Shown in pieces: positions 16,445 to 25,298 of a DNA stretch of 64,000 nt (positions are counted from its first letter, which is position 1; each line of letters starts with the position of its first letter). This DNA is from Ga0077536 sp943370145 (GTDB lineage Bacteria > Pseudomonadota > Gammaproteobacteria > Ga0077536). The stretch lies in NCBI GenBank assembly GCA_943370145.1, contig CALRPY020000014.1, forward strand, positions 1 through 64,000, in the 5' to 3' direction. Below the pieces are notes generated by a model. It saw only the letters and a list, made by a program, of their open reading frames with translations, had not been told where the DNA came from and ran no database searches. Position numbers and translations under genes: made by a program.

Positions 16445-16939
16445 ATGCGCGAACGATCGCCGGACCCTGCGCACATCATCCGCCGCCATGCAGCGTTCAT
16501 CGAGAGCGATGTGGTGATTGCGCTGTCGACGCGTGACGCCCTGTTGCGCTCGCAGGTCGCCATGGGCCGCGGCTGCCGGACATCCCTGTCAGGCCGACGA
16601 GTCCACGTCCTGATCGGCCGCGTGCAGTCCACTCCCTTCCTCACCGCGCTCGAGCAATCGCGTGAGGTCGCCGTGGTGTTCGGGCGCCCGGTCGATCATC
16701 GAGCGCTCCAGCTGAAGGGGCGCGATGCCGTCATCACCGCGCCGGCGCGCGGCGACCCGAAGTTCGCGGCGCGCTATCGCGAGCTGCTCGCGGATCACTT
16801 CATCCCGCTCGGCTTCCCCCGGGAGCACACGTATACCTACCTTGGCCCGGCTGACGAAGCCCTGGTCGTGGTTTCGTTCACGCCGACAGCCGCCTACGAC
16901 CAGACGCCAGGCCCGCATGCCGGCGAAGCCCTTCCCTGA
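16445..16939 (+). CDS. Pyridoxamine 5'-phosphate oxidase-like flavin split-barrel protein
   Basis: 164 residues. 'RSPDPAHIIRRHAAFIESDVVIALSTRDALLRSQVAMGRG' is the start of a split-barrel FMN-binding domain, and the end 'TYTYLGPADEALVVVSFTPTAAYDQTPG' fits the same fold. No specific substrate is known. The ATG at 16445 starts immediately upstream of this domain. The last 23 nt overlap the next gene, itself a split-barrel protein, so the pair is likely co-translated and could form a heteromer. Confidence 0.6.
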   Translation: MRERSPDPAHIIRRHAAFIESDVVIALSTRDALLRSQVAMGRGCRTSLSGRRVHVLIGRVQSTPFLTALEQSREVAVVFGRPVDHRALQLKGRDAVITAPARGDPKFAARYRELLADHFIPLGFPREHTYTYLGPADEALVVVSFTPTAAYDQTPGPHAGEALP

Positions 16940-18272
16940 GATGCGCCCGCTCGCGCTGCCCGACATCAGGCATTGCCTCGACGGCGACCGACCCTCGGTG
17001 ATCGGCACCTGCGCCGCGGACGGCACGCCCAACGTCAGCGTGATCTCGGATGTCCGCTACATCGATGAATCGCACGTTGCGCTGTCCTTCCAGTTCTTCA
17101 ACAAGACCCACGCGAACATCCGCGCGAACCCGCAGGCACTCCTGCAGGTGGCGGACCCGCACCGGGGCGCGCGCTATCACCTGAACCTGCGTTATCTGCG
17201 CACCGAAACCGAAGGTCCACTGTTCGAGGCGATGAAAGCCAAGCTCGCCGGCATCGCCTCGCATGTCGGGATGACGGACGTGTACCGGCTGCGCGGCGCG
17301 GACGTCTATGCCGTGCTCGACGTCCACTGTGTCGTCGGTGAACCGGCGGCACAGCCGCGTGGCGACGCGCTGCTGTCGTCACTGCGCGCGGGCCTGCCTC
17401 AGCTGCGCAACGTCGCCGATTTCACTGAACTCATCGATCTGTCGTTGCTGCTGGCAACGCGGCTCGGTTTCGCGCAGTGCATGCTGCTGTCGGCCGACGA
17501 GCAGCGCAGGCGCCTGTTCACCGTTGGCAGCGTCGGCTATCCGGCAACCGGCATCGGCGCCGAAATCGCCTATGGCGCCGGCGTCATCGGCGTCGCCGCG
17601 CGCGAACGCGTGCCGATTCGCATCACGCACATGGCGCGTGACTATCTCTATGGAAGCGTCGTGCGCGAACAGCTTCGGGCGGCGGGAGACCCGGGGCTGG
17701 CGCGAGAGATCCCGTTGCCCGGTCTTGCCGATTCGCGCAGCCAGCTTGCGATGCCCATCGTCGGCGATGGACGCCTGCTCGCCGTGCTCTACGTCGAGAG
17801 CCCCGTCGACGGCGGGATTTCGCAGGTCGACGAAGAAGCCTGCGCCGTGCTCGCCGATCAGTTCGCCGACAGCTGGCTGCGCCTGTCGTCACTCGAACAG
17901 CAGGTCGTGGACGATCCCGCTGAGGCGGCAGCAAAGTCGGCCGTCGAGGGCGAACCCTTGCTCGTCAGCCACGATCCGTCCGACCACAGCGTGTTCATCG
18001 ACAACGAGTACCTCATCAAGGGCGTGGCCGGTGCGGTGCTGTGGCGGATGCTCGGTGACTTCGTCGGATCGCAGCGCGTGGTGTTCACGAATCGCGAACT
18101 GCGCCGCGATCCGCGTCTTGGCCTGCCCGAGATTGCCGACAACCTCGAAGCGCGGCTCGTGCTGCTGCAGCGGCGGTTGGCGGAGCGTCGTCCGGGACTG
18201 CTGCTGACGAAGATCGGGCGTGGCCGTCACCAGCTGCACGTCGACCGTCCGCTGCGCCTGCGCATCCTCTAG
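16917..18272 (+). CDS. PNPOx-like/GAF multidomain protein with C-terminal winged-helix-like region
   Basis: 451 residues. Residues 1 to about 145 form a pyridoxamine-phosphate-oxidase-like flavin barrel ('GDRPSVIGTCAADGTPNVSV'). Residues about 160-320 form a GAF domain ('LATRLGFAQCMLLSADEQ', ending in 'LPIVGDGRLLAVLYVESP'-type strands). The last 90 residues ('DNEYLIKGVAGAVLWRMLGD') look like a winged-helix module seen in GAF-linked regulators. It may be a redox or ligand sensor with regulatory output; this is inferred from domains. It starts at ATG 16917 inside the previous gene. Confidence 0.65.
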   Translation: MPAKPFPEMRPLALPDIRHCLDGDRPSVIGTCAADGTPNVSVISDVRYIDESHVALSFQFFNKTHANIRANPQALLQVADPHRGARYHLNLRYLRTETEGPLFEAMKAKLAGIASHVGMTDVYRLRGADVYAVLDVHCVVGEPAAQPRGDALLSSLRAGLPQLRNVADFTELIDLSLLLATRLGFAQCMLLSADEQRRRLFTVGSVGYPATGIGAEIAYGAGVIGVAARERVPIRITHMARDYLYGSVVREQLRAAGDPGLAREIPLPGLADSRSQLAMPIVGDGRLLAVLYVESPVDGGISQVDEEACAVLADQFADSWLRLSSLEQQVVDDPAEAAAKSAVEGEPLLVSHDPSDHSVFIDNEYLIKGVAGAVLWRMLGDFVGSQRVVFTNRELRRDPRLGLPEIADNLEARLVLLQRRLAERRPGLLLTKIGRGRHQLHVDRPLRLRIL

Positions 18273-18337
18273 TTTTGCCGGCGAGGCGGTCGGCGCCTGT
18301 ATCGGCACAGCGCCGGACGGGCCGATGGCGCCGCGCG

Positions 18338-18862
18338 TCACGGTGCCGGCTTGCTCGCGACAGGCGTCGCCAGCATGGTGGGCGCAACGGGCGTCATCAC
18401 GATCACCGGTGTCGCCACGACCTCGCCTGGCAGCACATAGGCCGGCGCGGGAATGCCCGCCGCGCCCAGGCTTCGCGTATAGCGATAGACGGCGATCAGA
18501 TCGCGTTCGGTCATCGCCTGGAGTGCGGGCGCGGGCATCGGCGGGCGCATCGGGGAACGCGCGCGCGCCAGCCATTGCGCCTCGTTCAGTTCGCTTGCCA
18601 GCAGGCGGAGGTTGGTCGGGTAGGTGGTGCCCCATGGGCCCTGGAAGCCGATGGTGTCGCCGGTCAGCCACGCCTGCTCGGGCACCTTGCCGCCGGACGG
18701 CGCAAAGCCGGCCGTATGGCAGTCGTTGCAGCCGCCGATGCTGACGAGATAACGGCCGCGTTCGATGTCCGCTTGGCTCGCGGCTGGCTCGGCGGCCGTG
18801 CCCGCGCGGGCGTGCAGCAGGCACACGGCGACCAACGCGATCAGTACTGCATTCCTGTTCAT
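18338..18862 (-). CDS. Secreted monohaem c-type cytochrome
   Basis: 174 residues. A signal peptide of about 23 residues (hydrophobic 'AVLIALVAVCLL', cleavage after an AxA-type site) is followed by a CNDCH haem-binding motif (Cys45, Cys48, His49). The axial methionine is likely Met105 or Met109 in 'SPMRPPMPAP'. The layout matches periplasmic class I cytochromes that shuttle electrons from periplasmic dehydrogenases. The last 35 residues are Pro/Val-rich and variable. It is convergent with the GAF protein gene and has no obvious partner dehydrogenase adjacent. Confidence 0.88.
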   Translation of the reverse strand: MNRNAVLIALVAVCLLHARAGTAAEPAASQADIERGRYLVSIGGCNDCHTAGFAPSGGKVPEQAWLTGDTIGFQGPWGTTYPTNLRLLASELNEAQWLARARSPMRPPMPAPALQAMTERDLIAVYRYTRSLGAAGIPAPAYVLPGEVVATPVIVMTPVAPTMLATPVASKPAP

Positions 18863-19034
18863 TGCTTTCTCCCGTCGATTTCGATGTCCGCGCCGGCCGT
18901 GGCAGTGCGTGAGGCCTGCGCGAGGAGAAGACTAGGCGAAGGCGCGCCCGGTGGTTCTTAAGAGTTCAGTAAGCGAATCTTAAAAATTGCTTAATCGAAG
19001 CAGGCGAGCGAAAGCAGCGAATTCGTGCGCTGGG

Positions 19035-21515
19035 TCAGCTCCCGCGCGGCTTTGCGCGATGCGTCGCGGTGGCGGTCCAGGGATCGTCCGGCCACGGATG
19101 CCTGGGATAGCGCCCCTTCAGCTCCTTCTTCACTTCGGGATAGGTGCGTTCCCAGAAGCCCCGCAGATCCTGCGTGACCTGGATCGGGATCTGACGCGGG
19201 GACAGCAGGTGCAACAGGATGGGCACGCGGCCGCGTGCGATGCGCGGCGTGTCCGCCAGACCGAACATCTCCTGCAGCTTGACCGCGAGCACCGGTGCCT
19301 GGCCGATCGTGTAGCTCAGCTTGCGGCGCATGCCGCTCGGTACCGCGACCTCCGCGGGGGCGTGTTCGTCGACGGCGCGCGCCTGGGCGTAATCGAGCCG
19401 CGCGTGCAGGACCGTGGAGAATTCGCTGGCGTCGATTTCACCGATGCGCAGCTTGCGCGAGGTCAGCGCCGGGAGCCAGTCGTCGAGTGTCGCGCCCAGT
19501 GCGGCGTCGTCGATGTCGGGCAAGCCGAGTTCCGGGCACCATGCGCGCAGGCAGCACACGCGCGCCTGCCACTCGCGCAGCGCGGGTGTCCACGGCAGGC
19601 AGTCGAGTCCGAGCTGGCGGATGCCGTCGGCGAGCATCGCCGCGGTGTCGGCGCCGCGCTCGGTCTGCACGGTGCGCTGGTCGAGCACGATACCCGCGAA
19701 GCGTCGCGCGCTCTGCGTTTCGACCGCGCGGGTCTCGCGGTTGAAACGCAGCTCCCGCCGGGTGACGAAATGAGCCGGGTAGGCCTTTTCGAGCAGCGCC
19801 GGGTCGAGCGGCGCGGCACGCTGGACCAGGCTGTCCCGTTCGTCGTAGCGGATCTCGGCGATGGCGAGCCAGGGTTCACCTGTCAGCGTCGACTCGTGCA
19901 GCAACTGCGCGCCGCGGCCGTTGCTCAACTGGTAGCGTCGAGGATTCACGTCGTCGCGCCGCGCGATGCGATCGGGGTAGGCGAGCGCGAGCACGTCGCC
20001 GACGTCGTGCGACGACGCGACGTGTGAGTCGTCGTCGTCGACCCCCAGCCGGCGGCGCCACTGGCGGGCGGCCTGCTCCAGCGCGGCCAGCGCGCCGCGA
20101 TCCACGGGCTCACGGCCGCCACGCCCCGCGCGCTGGGCCCGTAGTGCGGCAACGCGTGGGCGCAGGTCGTCGTTGCGGGCGGCTTCCCCGCGCAGCGGAT
20201 CACGACCATCGAGCAGCGCCGCGACGTCGCAGGCCAGGCCCTTGAGCGGCGCGGGGGCGCGCAGCATCGCGTTCGCGAGCCGCGGATGCACGCCGAACGC
20301 GAGCAGCCGCTTGCCGTGCGCGGTGACGTGTCCCGCGTCGTCCAGCGCGTCCAGTGCGCGGAGCAGGTCGCGCGCCTGTGCGAGCGCGCCGGGCGGCGGA
20401 GGATCGGGCAGACGCAGGGTTTCGTTGCCCCAGGTCTTCACTTCCAGCAGGAAGGCCGCAAGGTCCACGCGCTGGAGCTCCGGTCGCGTCGCGGGATCGA
20501 GGCGCTGGCTTTCCGGCCAGAGTCGATAGCACCTGCCGGGCGCGACGCGTCCCGCGCGCCCGGCGCGCTGCGTCGCCGACGACTGCGGGATCAGCACGGT
20601 CTCCAGTCGGCTCATGCCGCTCGCCGCATCGAAGCGCGGCTCGCGTGCGAGGCCACTGTCGACGACGGCGCGCACGTTGGGCAACGTGACGCTCGATTCG
20701 GCGACGTTGGTCGCGAGCACGATCTGGCGGCCCGCGTGCGCTTCGAGGATGCGCGCCTGCTCGGCCAGCGACAGCTCGCCGTGCAGGGCCTCCACCTCGA
20801 CGCCAAGGTCACCCAGCAGCCGCCGTGCGCGCTCGATTTCGCGCTTGCCAGGCAGGAAGCACAGCACGTCGCCATCGGTCTCCGCTAGCGCGAGCTGCAC
20901 GGCGCGCCGCAGCTGCTGGTCCGGCAGCTCGCGCGGCCTGAGCGCGACGTGCTCGATGTCGACCGGATGACTGCGGCCGGCCGAGGTCAGGCGGGGCGCG
21001 TCGAGGAAGCGCGCGAGGCGCTCGCCGTCCAGCGTCGCCGACATCACCAGCAGCCGCAGATCCGGCCGCAGGCCTGCCTGCACGTCGAGGCACAGCGCAA
21101 GCCCGATATCGCTCGCGAGATGCCGTTCGTGGAATTCGTCGAAGATGACGGCGTCGACGCCGTCGAGCATCGGGTCGTCCTGCAGCAGTCGCGTCAGGAT
21201 CCCTTCGGTGACTATCTCGATGCGCGTGCGCGCCGAAAGCTTGCGTTCGAAACGGATGCGGTAACCGACGGTGTCGCCGACCGCCTCGCCGAGTTGCGCC
21301 GCCATGAAGCCGGCCGCCGCGCGCGCCGCGATGCGCCGTGGCTCCAGCATCAGGATGCGGCCGCGGCACCACGGCGCCGACAGCAGCGCCAGCGGCACCT
21401 GCGTGGTCTTGCCCGCGCCCGGCGGCGCCTCTAGCACGAGACGCGGGTGGGCGGCGAGTCCGGCGAGCAGCGCGGGCAGGGTGTCTTGAATCGGAAAGCG
21501 GGGGGCGGTAGACAT
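19035..21515 (-). CDS. hrpB: ATP-dependent RNA helicase HrpB
   Basis: 826 residues, the usual HrpB length. It shows Walker A 'PPGAGKTT' (31-38), the DEFH motif II ('IFDEFHERH'), motif III 'MSATLDG' and motif VI 'QRAGRAGR'. The C-terminal HrpB-specific region ends in '...KGRYPRHPWPDDP'. This DEAH-box protein is widespread in proteobacteria and its substrate is not well defined. The start was taken at ATG 21515; the frame stays open far upstream through leuA, but that is a shadow reading. leuA lies 125 nt upstream on the same strand. Confidence 0.93.
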   Translation of the reverse strand: MSTAPRFPIQDTLPALLAGLAAHPRLVLEAPPGAGKTTQVPLALLSAPWCRGRILMLEPRRIAARAAAGFMAAQLGEAVGDTVGYRIRFERKLSARTRIEIVTEGILTRLLQDDPMLDGVDAVIFDEFHERHLASDIGLALCLDVQAGLRPDLRLLVMSATLDGERLARFLDAPRLTSAGRSHPVDIEHVALRPRELPDQQLRRAVQLALAETDGDVLCFLPGKREIERARRLLGDLGVEVEALHGELSLAEQARILEAHAGRQIVLATNVAESSVTLPNVRAVVDSGLAREPRFDAASGMSRLETVLIPQSSATQRAGRAGRVAPGRCYRLWPESQRLDPATRPELQRVDLAAFLLEVKTWGNETLRLPDPPPPGALAQARDLLRALDALDDAGHVTAHGKRLLAFGVHPRLANAMLRAPAPLKGLACDVAALLDGRDPLRGEAARNDDLRPRVAALRAQRAGRGGREPVDRGALAALEQAARQWRRRLGVDDDDSHVASSHDVGDVLALAYPDRIARRDDVNPRRYQLSNGRGAQLLHESTLTGEPWLAIAEIRYDERDSLVQRAAPLDPALLEKAYPAHFVTRRELRFNRETRAVETQSARRFAGIVLDQRTVQTERGADTAAMLADGIRQLGLDCLPWTPALREWQARVCCLRAWCPELGLPDIDDAALGATLDDWLPALTSRKLRIGEIDASEFSTVLHARLDYAQARAVDEHAPAEVAVPSGMRRKLSYTIGQAPVLAVKLQEMFGLADTPRIARGRVPILLHLLSPRQIPIQVTQDLRGFWERTYPEVKKELKGRYPRHPWPDDPWTATATHRAKPRGS

Positions 21516-21640
21516 CGTGGACGCTGGGCCGGCGGCGGGGCCGCGGAGGGCGCATTCTGCGAGCCGCCGCGGCAATTGCCAACCACGGCGCGCGGGTGCC
21601 GCAGTCACGGGGCGTCGCGGGCCCCGTGACTGCGCGGGCC

Positions 21641-23320
21641 TCAGGCCGCGATGCCGGGCGCCACGCCGAGCTGCTGGTTCACCGCCGAGAGGATCGCGCG
21701 CAGCGAGGCCTCGACGATATCGCTGCTGCGGCCGACGCCACAGTAACGCTGGCCGTCGACGTTGAGCTGCACATAGGCCACCGCATCGGCGCCGGCGCCC
21801 GCGCTCGAACTCAGCGTGTGTTCGCTGTACTCGAGCAGGATGATGCGCTTGGCGCTGTGCTGTTCGAGCGCGGCCACGAACGCGCCCACCACGCCGGAGG
21901 CCTTGCCGTGCAGCATCGTGGCCGCGCCGTCGCGGCTCAGGGTCGCGACGAGTCGATCCTCGTCGTGCTCGCGCGTGACCTGGTAGCCCACGAGATCCAG
22001 CGGTGCGCGCTGGCCAAGGTAGTGGCGCTCGAACAGCTCGACGATGCGCGCCGCCTCGACCTCCGTCTCCGTGATCTCGGCATGGCGTTGCACGACGCTG
22101 CTGAAGTCGATCTGCAGCCAGCGCGGCAACGCGAAGCCCGCCTGCTGCTCGAGCACGTAGGCGACGCCGCCCTTGCCGGACTGGCTGTTGATGCGGATGA
22201 CCTCCTGGTAGGTGCGACCGAGATCGGTGGGGTCGATCGGGAGATACGCGACCTCCCACGGGTCGCCGTCCGTGCGCCGCGCGAGGCATTTCTTGATCGC
22301 ATCCTGGTGGCTGCCCGAGAACGCGGTGAACACGAGATCGCCCGCGTAGGGATGGCGCGGATGCACCGGCAGCTGCGTGCAGGCGGTCACGCAGCGGATG
22401 ATCTCGTCCATGCGGGAGAGATCGAGCTGCGGGTCGATGCCCTGGCTGTAGAGGTTCATCGCCATTGTCACGATGTCCATGTTGCCGGTGCGCTCGCCGT
22501 TGCCGAGCAGCGTGCCCTCGACGCGATCGGCGCCGGCCATCACCGCGAGTTCGGCGGCCGCCACCGCGCAGCCGCGGTCGTTGTGGGTGTGGAGGCTGAC
22601 GATGATCGAATCGCGGCGCTTCACGTGGCGGCAGAACCATTCGATCTGGTCGGCATAGATGTTCGGCGTCGCCATCTCGACCGTCGACGGGAGATTGACG
22701 ATGCACTTGTGCGCCGGCGTCGGCTGCCAGACGTCGAGCACCGCGTCGCAGATCTCGACCGCGTAGTCGATTTCGGTGCCGGTGAAGCTCTCCGGCGAGT
22801 ACTGGAAAGTCCATTCGGTCTGCGGGTGGCGCGCGGCGAAATCCCGCACGAGCTTCGCGCCCTCGGTCGCGATGGCCTTGATGCCCTCGCGGTCGAGCCC
22901 GAATACCTGCTCGCGCTGCACCGTCGATGTCGAATTGTAGAGATGCATGATCGCGCGCTTCGCGCCGGTGAGCGCCTCGAAGGAGCGTGCGATGAGTTCG
23001 GGCCGGGCCTGCGTGAGGACCTGGACGGTGACGTCGTCCGGGATGAGCTTGCCGTCGATGAGCTTGCGCACGAAGTCGAAGTCCGGCTGCGACGCCGCCG
23101 GGAATCCGATTTCGATCTGCTTGAAGCCGACCTTCACGAGCATCTCGAACATCTGCATCTTCTGCGCGACGTTCATCGGCTCGATCAGCGCCTGGTTGCC
23201 GTCGCGCAGATCGACGCTGCACCAGGCCGGGGCGCGCGTGATGACCTGGTCGGGCCAGGTCCGGTCCTTGAGCCCAATAGGGCGGAAGGGACGATATTTA
23301 CGATGGTCGAAGCTGCCCAT
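21641..23320 (-). CDS. leuA: 2-isopropylmalate synthase
   Basis: 559 residues, the long 'LeuA type 2' form. It condenses acetyl-CoA and 2-oxoisovalerate, the committed step of leucine synthesis. Metal-site motifs 'DLRDGNQAL' (Asp37) and 'HTHNDRG' are present in the TIM-barrel. The C-terminal 130 residues form the leucine-binding regulatory domain. The start is ATG 23320. It is divergent from an Lrp-type regulator, and a TATACT -10 box lies at 23433-23438 with palindromic sites around it, so Lrp-type control is likely. Confidence 0.95.
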   Translation of the reverse strand: MGSFDHRKYRPFRPIGLKDRTWPDQVITRAPAWCSVDLRDGNQALIEPMNVAQKMQMFEMLVKVGFKQIEIGFPAASQPDFDFVRKLIDGKLIPDDVTVQVLTQARPELIARSFEALTGAKRAIMHLYNSTSTVQREQVFGLDREGIKAIATEGAKLVRDFAARHPQTEWTFQYSPESFTGTEIDYAVEICDAVLDVWQPTPAHKCIVNLPSTVEMATPNIYADQIEWFCRHVKRRDSIIVSLHTHNDRGCAVAAAELAVMAGADRVEGTLLGNGERTGNMDIVTMAMNLYSQGIDPQLDLSRMDEIIRCVTACTQLPVHPRHPYAGDLVFTAFSGSHQDAIKKCLARRTDGDPWEVAYLPIDPTDLGRTYQEVIRINSQSGKGGVAYVLEQQAGFALPRWLQIDFSSVVQRHAEITETEVEAARIVELFERHYLGQRAPLDLVGYQVTREHDEDRLVATLSRDGAATMLHGKASGVVGAFVAALEQHSAKRIILLEYSEHTLSSSAGAGADAVAYVQLNVDGQRYCGVGRSSDIVEASLRAILSAVNQQLGVAPGIAA

Positions 23321-23432
23321 GGTCGTGTTCTCCGTGGCTGACGCGCAGGCGTCGCGGTCGTCGGTTCAGGGTCGGCGCCGGCGGGCCGCGGGCATTCCGC
23401 AGGCGCCCCCGGCGGGCCGGTGAGTGGTGGGC

Positions 23433-23438
23433 AGTATA
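23433..23438 (-). promoter_or_regulatory. Candidate -10 box of leuA
   Basis: Reading toward leuA the sequence is TATACT, a good sigma-70 -10 hexamer, 113 bp before the start codon. A TTGG...CCAA inverted motif (23452-23466 area) overlaps the expected -35 position, which would allow regulator binding to block or assist polymerase. The leader between promoter and leuA is GC-rich with complementary blocks. I did not see a leucine-rich leader peptide. Confidence 0.5.
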
Positions 23439-23518
23439 GGGAGCGGGCCTTGGTGATTGGCGCCAAAATGGCCATCGGAAAACCCCAATCGGAACTTTAA
23501 TGGCTAAAATGAAATTGC

Positions 23519-23541
23519 TTCTTGGTGAAATTCACCAAGAA
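23519..23541. promoter_or_regulatory. Perfect palindrome between leuA and the Lrp-type gene
   Basis: The arms TTCTTGGTGAA (23519-23529) and TTCACCAAGAA (23531-23541) are perfectly complementary around a single central base. It sits 48 bp before the regulator's start codon. Lrp/AsnC proteins bind such dyads and often control their own gene and the divergent one. A related TTGGTGAT...CCAA motif lies about 65 bp away near leuA's promoter. Confidence 0.65.
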
Positions 23542-23588
23542 GGCCCGATGTTGATTCCGCAGATGGTTCCGCAACGCCAGGAGGCCGC

Positions 23589-24062
23589 ATGAAGCTCGAC
23601 CGCATCGACAAGCGCATCCTCGCGGTGATGCAGGCCGACGGCCGCATCACCAACCTCCAGCTCGCGGAGCAGGTCGGCCTGTCGCCGACGCCCTGCGCGC
23701 GCCGCGTGCGGCAACTGGAGGAGGCGGGGGTGATCGACCGTCACGTCACGCTGCTGAACCAGCAGAAGCTCGGCCTCAACATCACCGCGATGATCGGTAT
23801 CACGATGGACCGCCACACGCCGGAGCGTTTCGAGAATTTCGAGCGCGAGGTCAGGCGTTTCCCGGAGGTGGTCGAGTGCAGCATCGTCACCGGACAGGCG
23901 GCCGACTACCTGCTGAAGGCGGTGCTGCCGGACATGACCTATTACGAGGAATTCCTGCTCGGGCGGCTGACGCGCATCGATGGCGTGACCGGCGTGCACT
24001 CGAGCTTCGTGCTGCGCAAGGTGATCGACCGGACCGAACTGCCGCTCGAGCACATCCGGTAG
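23589..24062 (+). CDS. Lrp/AsnC-family transcriptional regulator
   Basis: 157 residues. The N-terminal HTH 'LDRIDKRILAVMQADGRITNLQLAEQVGLSPTPCARRVRQLE' is the classic Lrp domain, and the rest is the RAM/ligand-binding ferredoxin-like domain. The start at ATG 23589 has AGGAGG upstream. It resembles amino-acid-responsive regulators such as Lrp or BkdR. Its divergence from leuA and the perfect palindrome in the shared spacer suggest it controls leucine synthesis and itself. Confidence 0.9.
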   Translation: MKLDRIDKRILAVMQADGRITNLQLAEQVGLSPTPCARRVRQLEEAGVIDRHVTLLNQQKLGLNITAMIGITMDRHTPERFENFEREVRRFPEVVECSIVTGQAADYLLKAVLPDMTYYEEFLLGRLTRIDGVTGVHSSFVLRKVIDRTELPLEHIR

Positions 24063-24116
24063 CGGCGGGCGCCGGCCTGGGCAGGCTGGCGAACAAAGTG
24101 GTGATTCACCAGCCTG

Positions 24117-24881
24117 TCAGGGCGCCGGGTCGATGCCGATACGGCCAATCCCCGGCAGCTTGAGCGCCGGGCGGCGCAGGTCGATGCCGAGCACGGCGCC
24201 GAGCAGGTTGAACTCGAGCCCCTCGTGCGCGGCGACCGAAATCCCGAGCAGGCCGGCCAGTGACAGCTGGAAGCCCGTGCCGCTGGGCGTGGGCGCCAGC
24301 AGGCGGTCCGCGCCCAGCCAGTCCTTGCCGATGGCGGTCGCCGGCAGCGACAACCTCAGGCCCGGTACTTCGCGCGCGACCCAGGCTACGAAGGTGTTGC
24401 TGTTCGGTCCCGGCCAGATCCGGTACTGGCGCGGATACGGATAACGGGCGATGGCGGCCTCGATGCGTGGAATCAGCGCCGCGGCGGCCGGCCCGCGCAA
24501 GTCCTTCAGCAGCCAGGGACGGGCGTCGTACCAGTTGCGATCGGGCAGGTCCTGCGCCGAGTCGACCACCGGTTCGTTGCCCCACAGTTTCCAGCCGAGC
24601 ACCTGGTGCACCGTGTAGCTGTCCGCGTGCGGGGCCTTGGTCGCAATCCACGTATGCACCCCGAAGAGACCGCGCCAGTTGAACGCACGCGCGGCGTAGA
24701 CCTGCACCACGGCCTCGGGCGTACTGGCGGGTGAAGGCGCGAGGCCGGCGGGGCTGCGATCGGCAGTGCGCCAGTCCGCATCGAAGGAGACCCCGCCGCC
24801 TGCCCAGACCAGCAGCGGGCCGGTGGCGATCGCGGTCAGCAGCAGCAGCGGCCAGCGCGCCCGGCGCAGGCCCCGCCTCAT
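24117..24881 (-). CDS. DUF3750 family protein
   Basis: 254 residues with one N-terminal membrane segment ('PLLLLTAIATGPLLVWAGG') and the conserved 'VYAARAFNWRGLFGVHTWIATK' block of DUF3750, followed by 'YTVHQVLGWKLWGN' and 'GPNSNTFVAWV'. The conserved Ser/Asn/His residues hint at a hydrolase, but the family has no assigned function. It is likely anchored in the membrane with the domain outside. It is divergent from the small hypothetical gene that follows. Confidence 0.8.
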   Translation of the reverse strand: MRRGLRRARWPLLLLTAIATGPLLVWAGGGVSFDADWRTADRSPAGLAPSPASTPEAVVQVYAARAFNWRGLFGVHTWIATKAPHADSYTVHQVLGWKLWGNEPVVDSAQDLPDRNWYDARPWLLKDLRGPAAAALIPRIEAAIARYPYPRQYRIWPGPNSNTFVAWVAREVPGLRLSLPATAIGKDWLGADRLLAPTPSGTGFQLSLAGLLGISVAAHEGLEFNLLGAVLGIDLRRPALKLPGIGRIGIDPAP

Positions 24882-24943
24882 CGCCCGGTCTCCGGACCGG
24901 CCGGGCCAACGGACGAACCGGGTAGGAGGACGGCGAGGCAGAA

Positions 24944-25285
24944 GTGGACAGCTTGTGGACCGTAGAGCAGCGCATCGCCGCGCCGACGCTCGATTGCTTC
25001 CAGTTCAGTCCGGGGATGCGGCACGGCATCCCGTGGCGGCGGGACTCGGTATACCTGCCGCTGGACGACTTCGTCCTGCTGGAGCCGGCCTTCCGCCACG
25101 CGGCGCGCTGGTTTCACGCGCATGGCGTGACGAGGCTGGACGCTGACGCGGCCGTGCGGCTCGCCGCTGCACTGTGCGCCTGCCCGGCCAACGCGGTGGC
25201 TGGCCGCGGCGCCGCCCTGGCGGCAGTGCTTGGCGCCTGGATTGCCGCGCACGCCACGGACGGGCTCACCATCGAACGCGCGTGA
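24944..25285 (+). CDS. Hypothetical protein, unrecognised
   Basis: 113 residues starting at GTG 24944, with an AGGAGG about 12 nt upstream. The central part is Ala-rich with two cysteines ('ALCACPANAV'). I recognise no family. Coding is suggested by the ribosome site and by a clean gap between two minus-strand genes. It could still be spurious. Confidence 0.4.
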   Translation: MDSLWTVEQRIAAPTLDCFQFSPGMRHGIPWRRDSVYLPLDDFVLLEPAFRHAARWFHAHGVTRLDADAAVRLAAALCACPANAVAGRGAALAAVLGAWIAAHATDGLTIERA

Positions 25286-25298
25286 GGCGCGCAATCCG

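Noticed and set aside
21516..23222. Continuous frame joining hrpB with upstream sequence (1395 residues)
   Set aside because: The upstream part runs through leuA in another frame and has no helicase sequence. HrpB begins at 21515.
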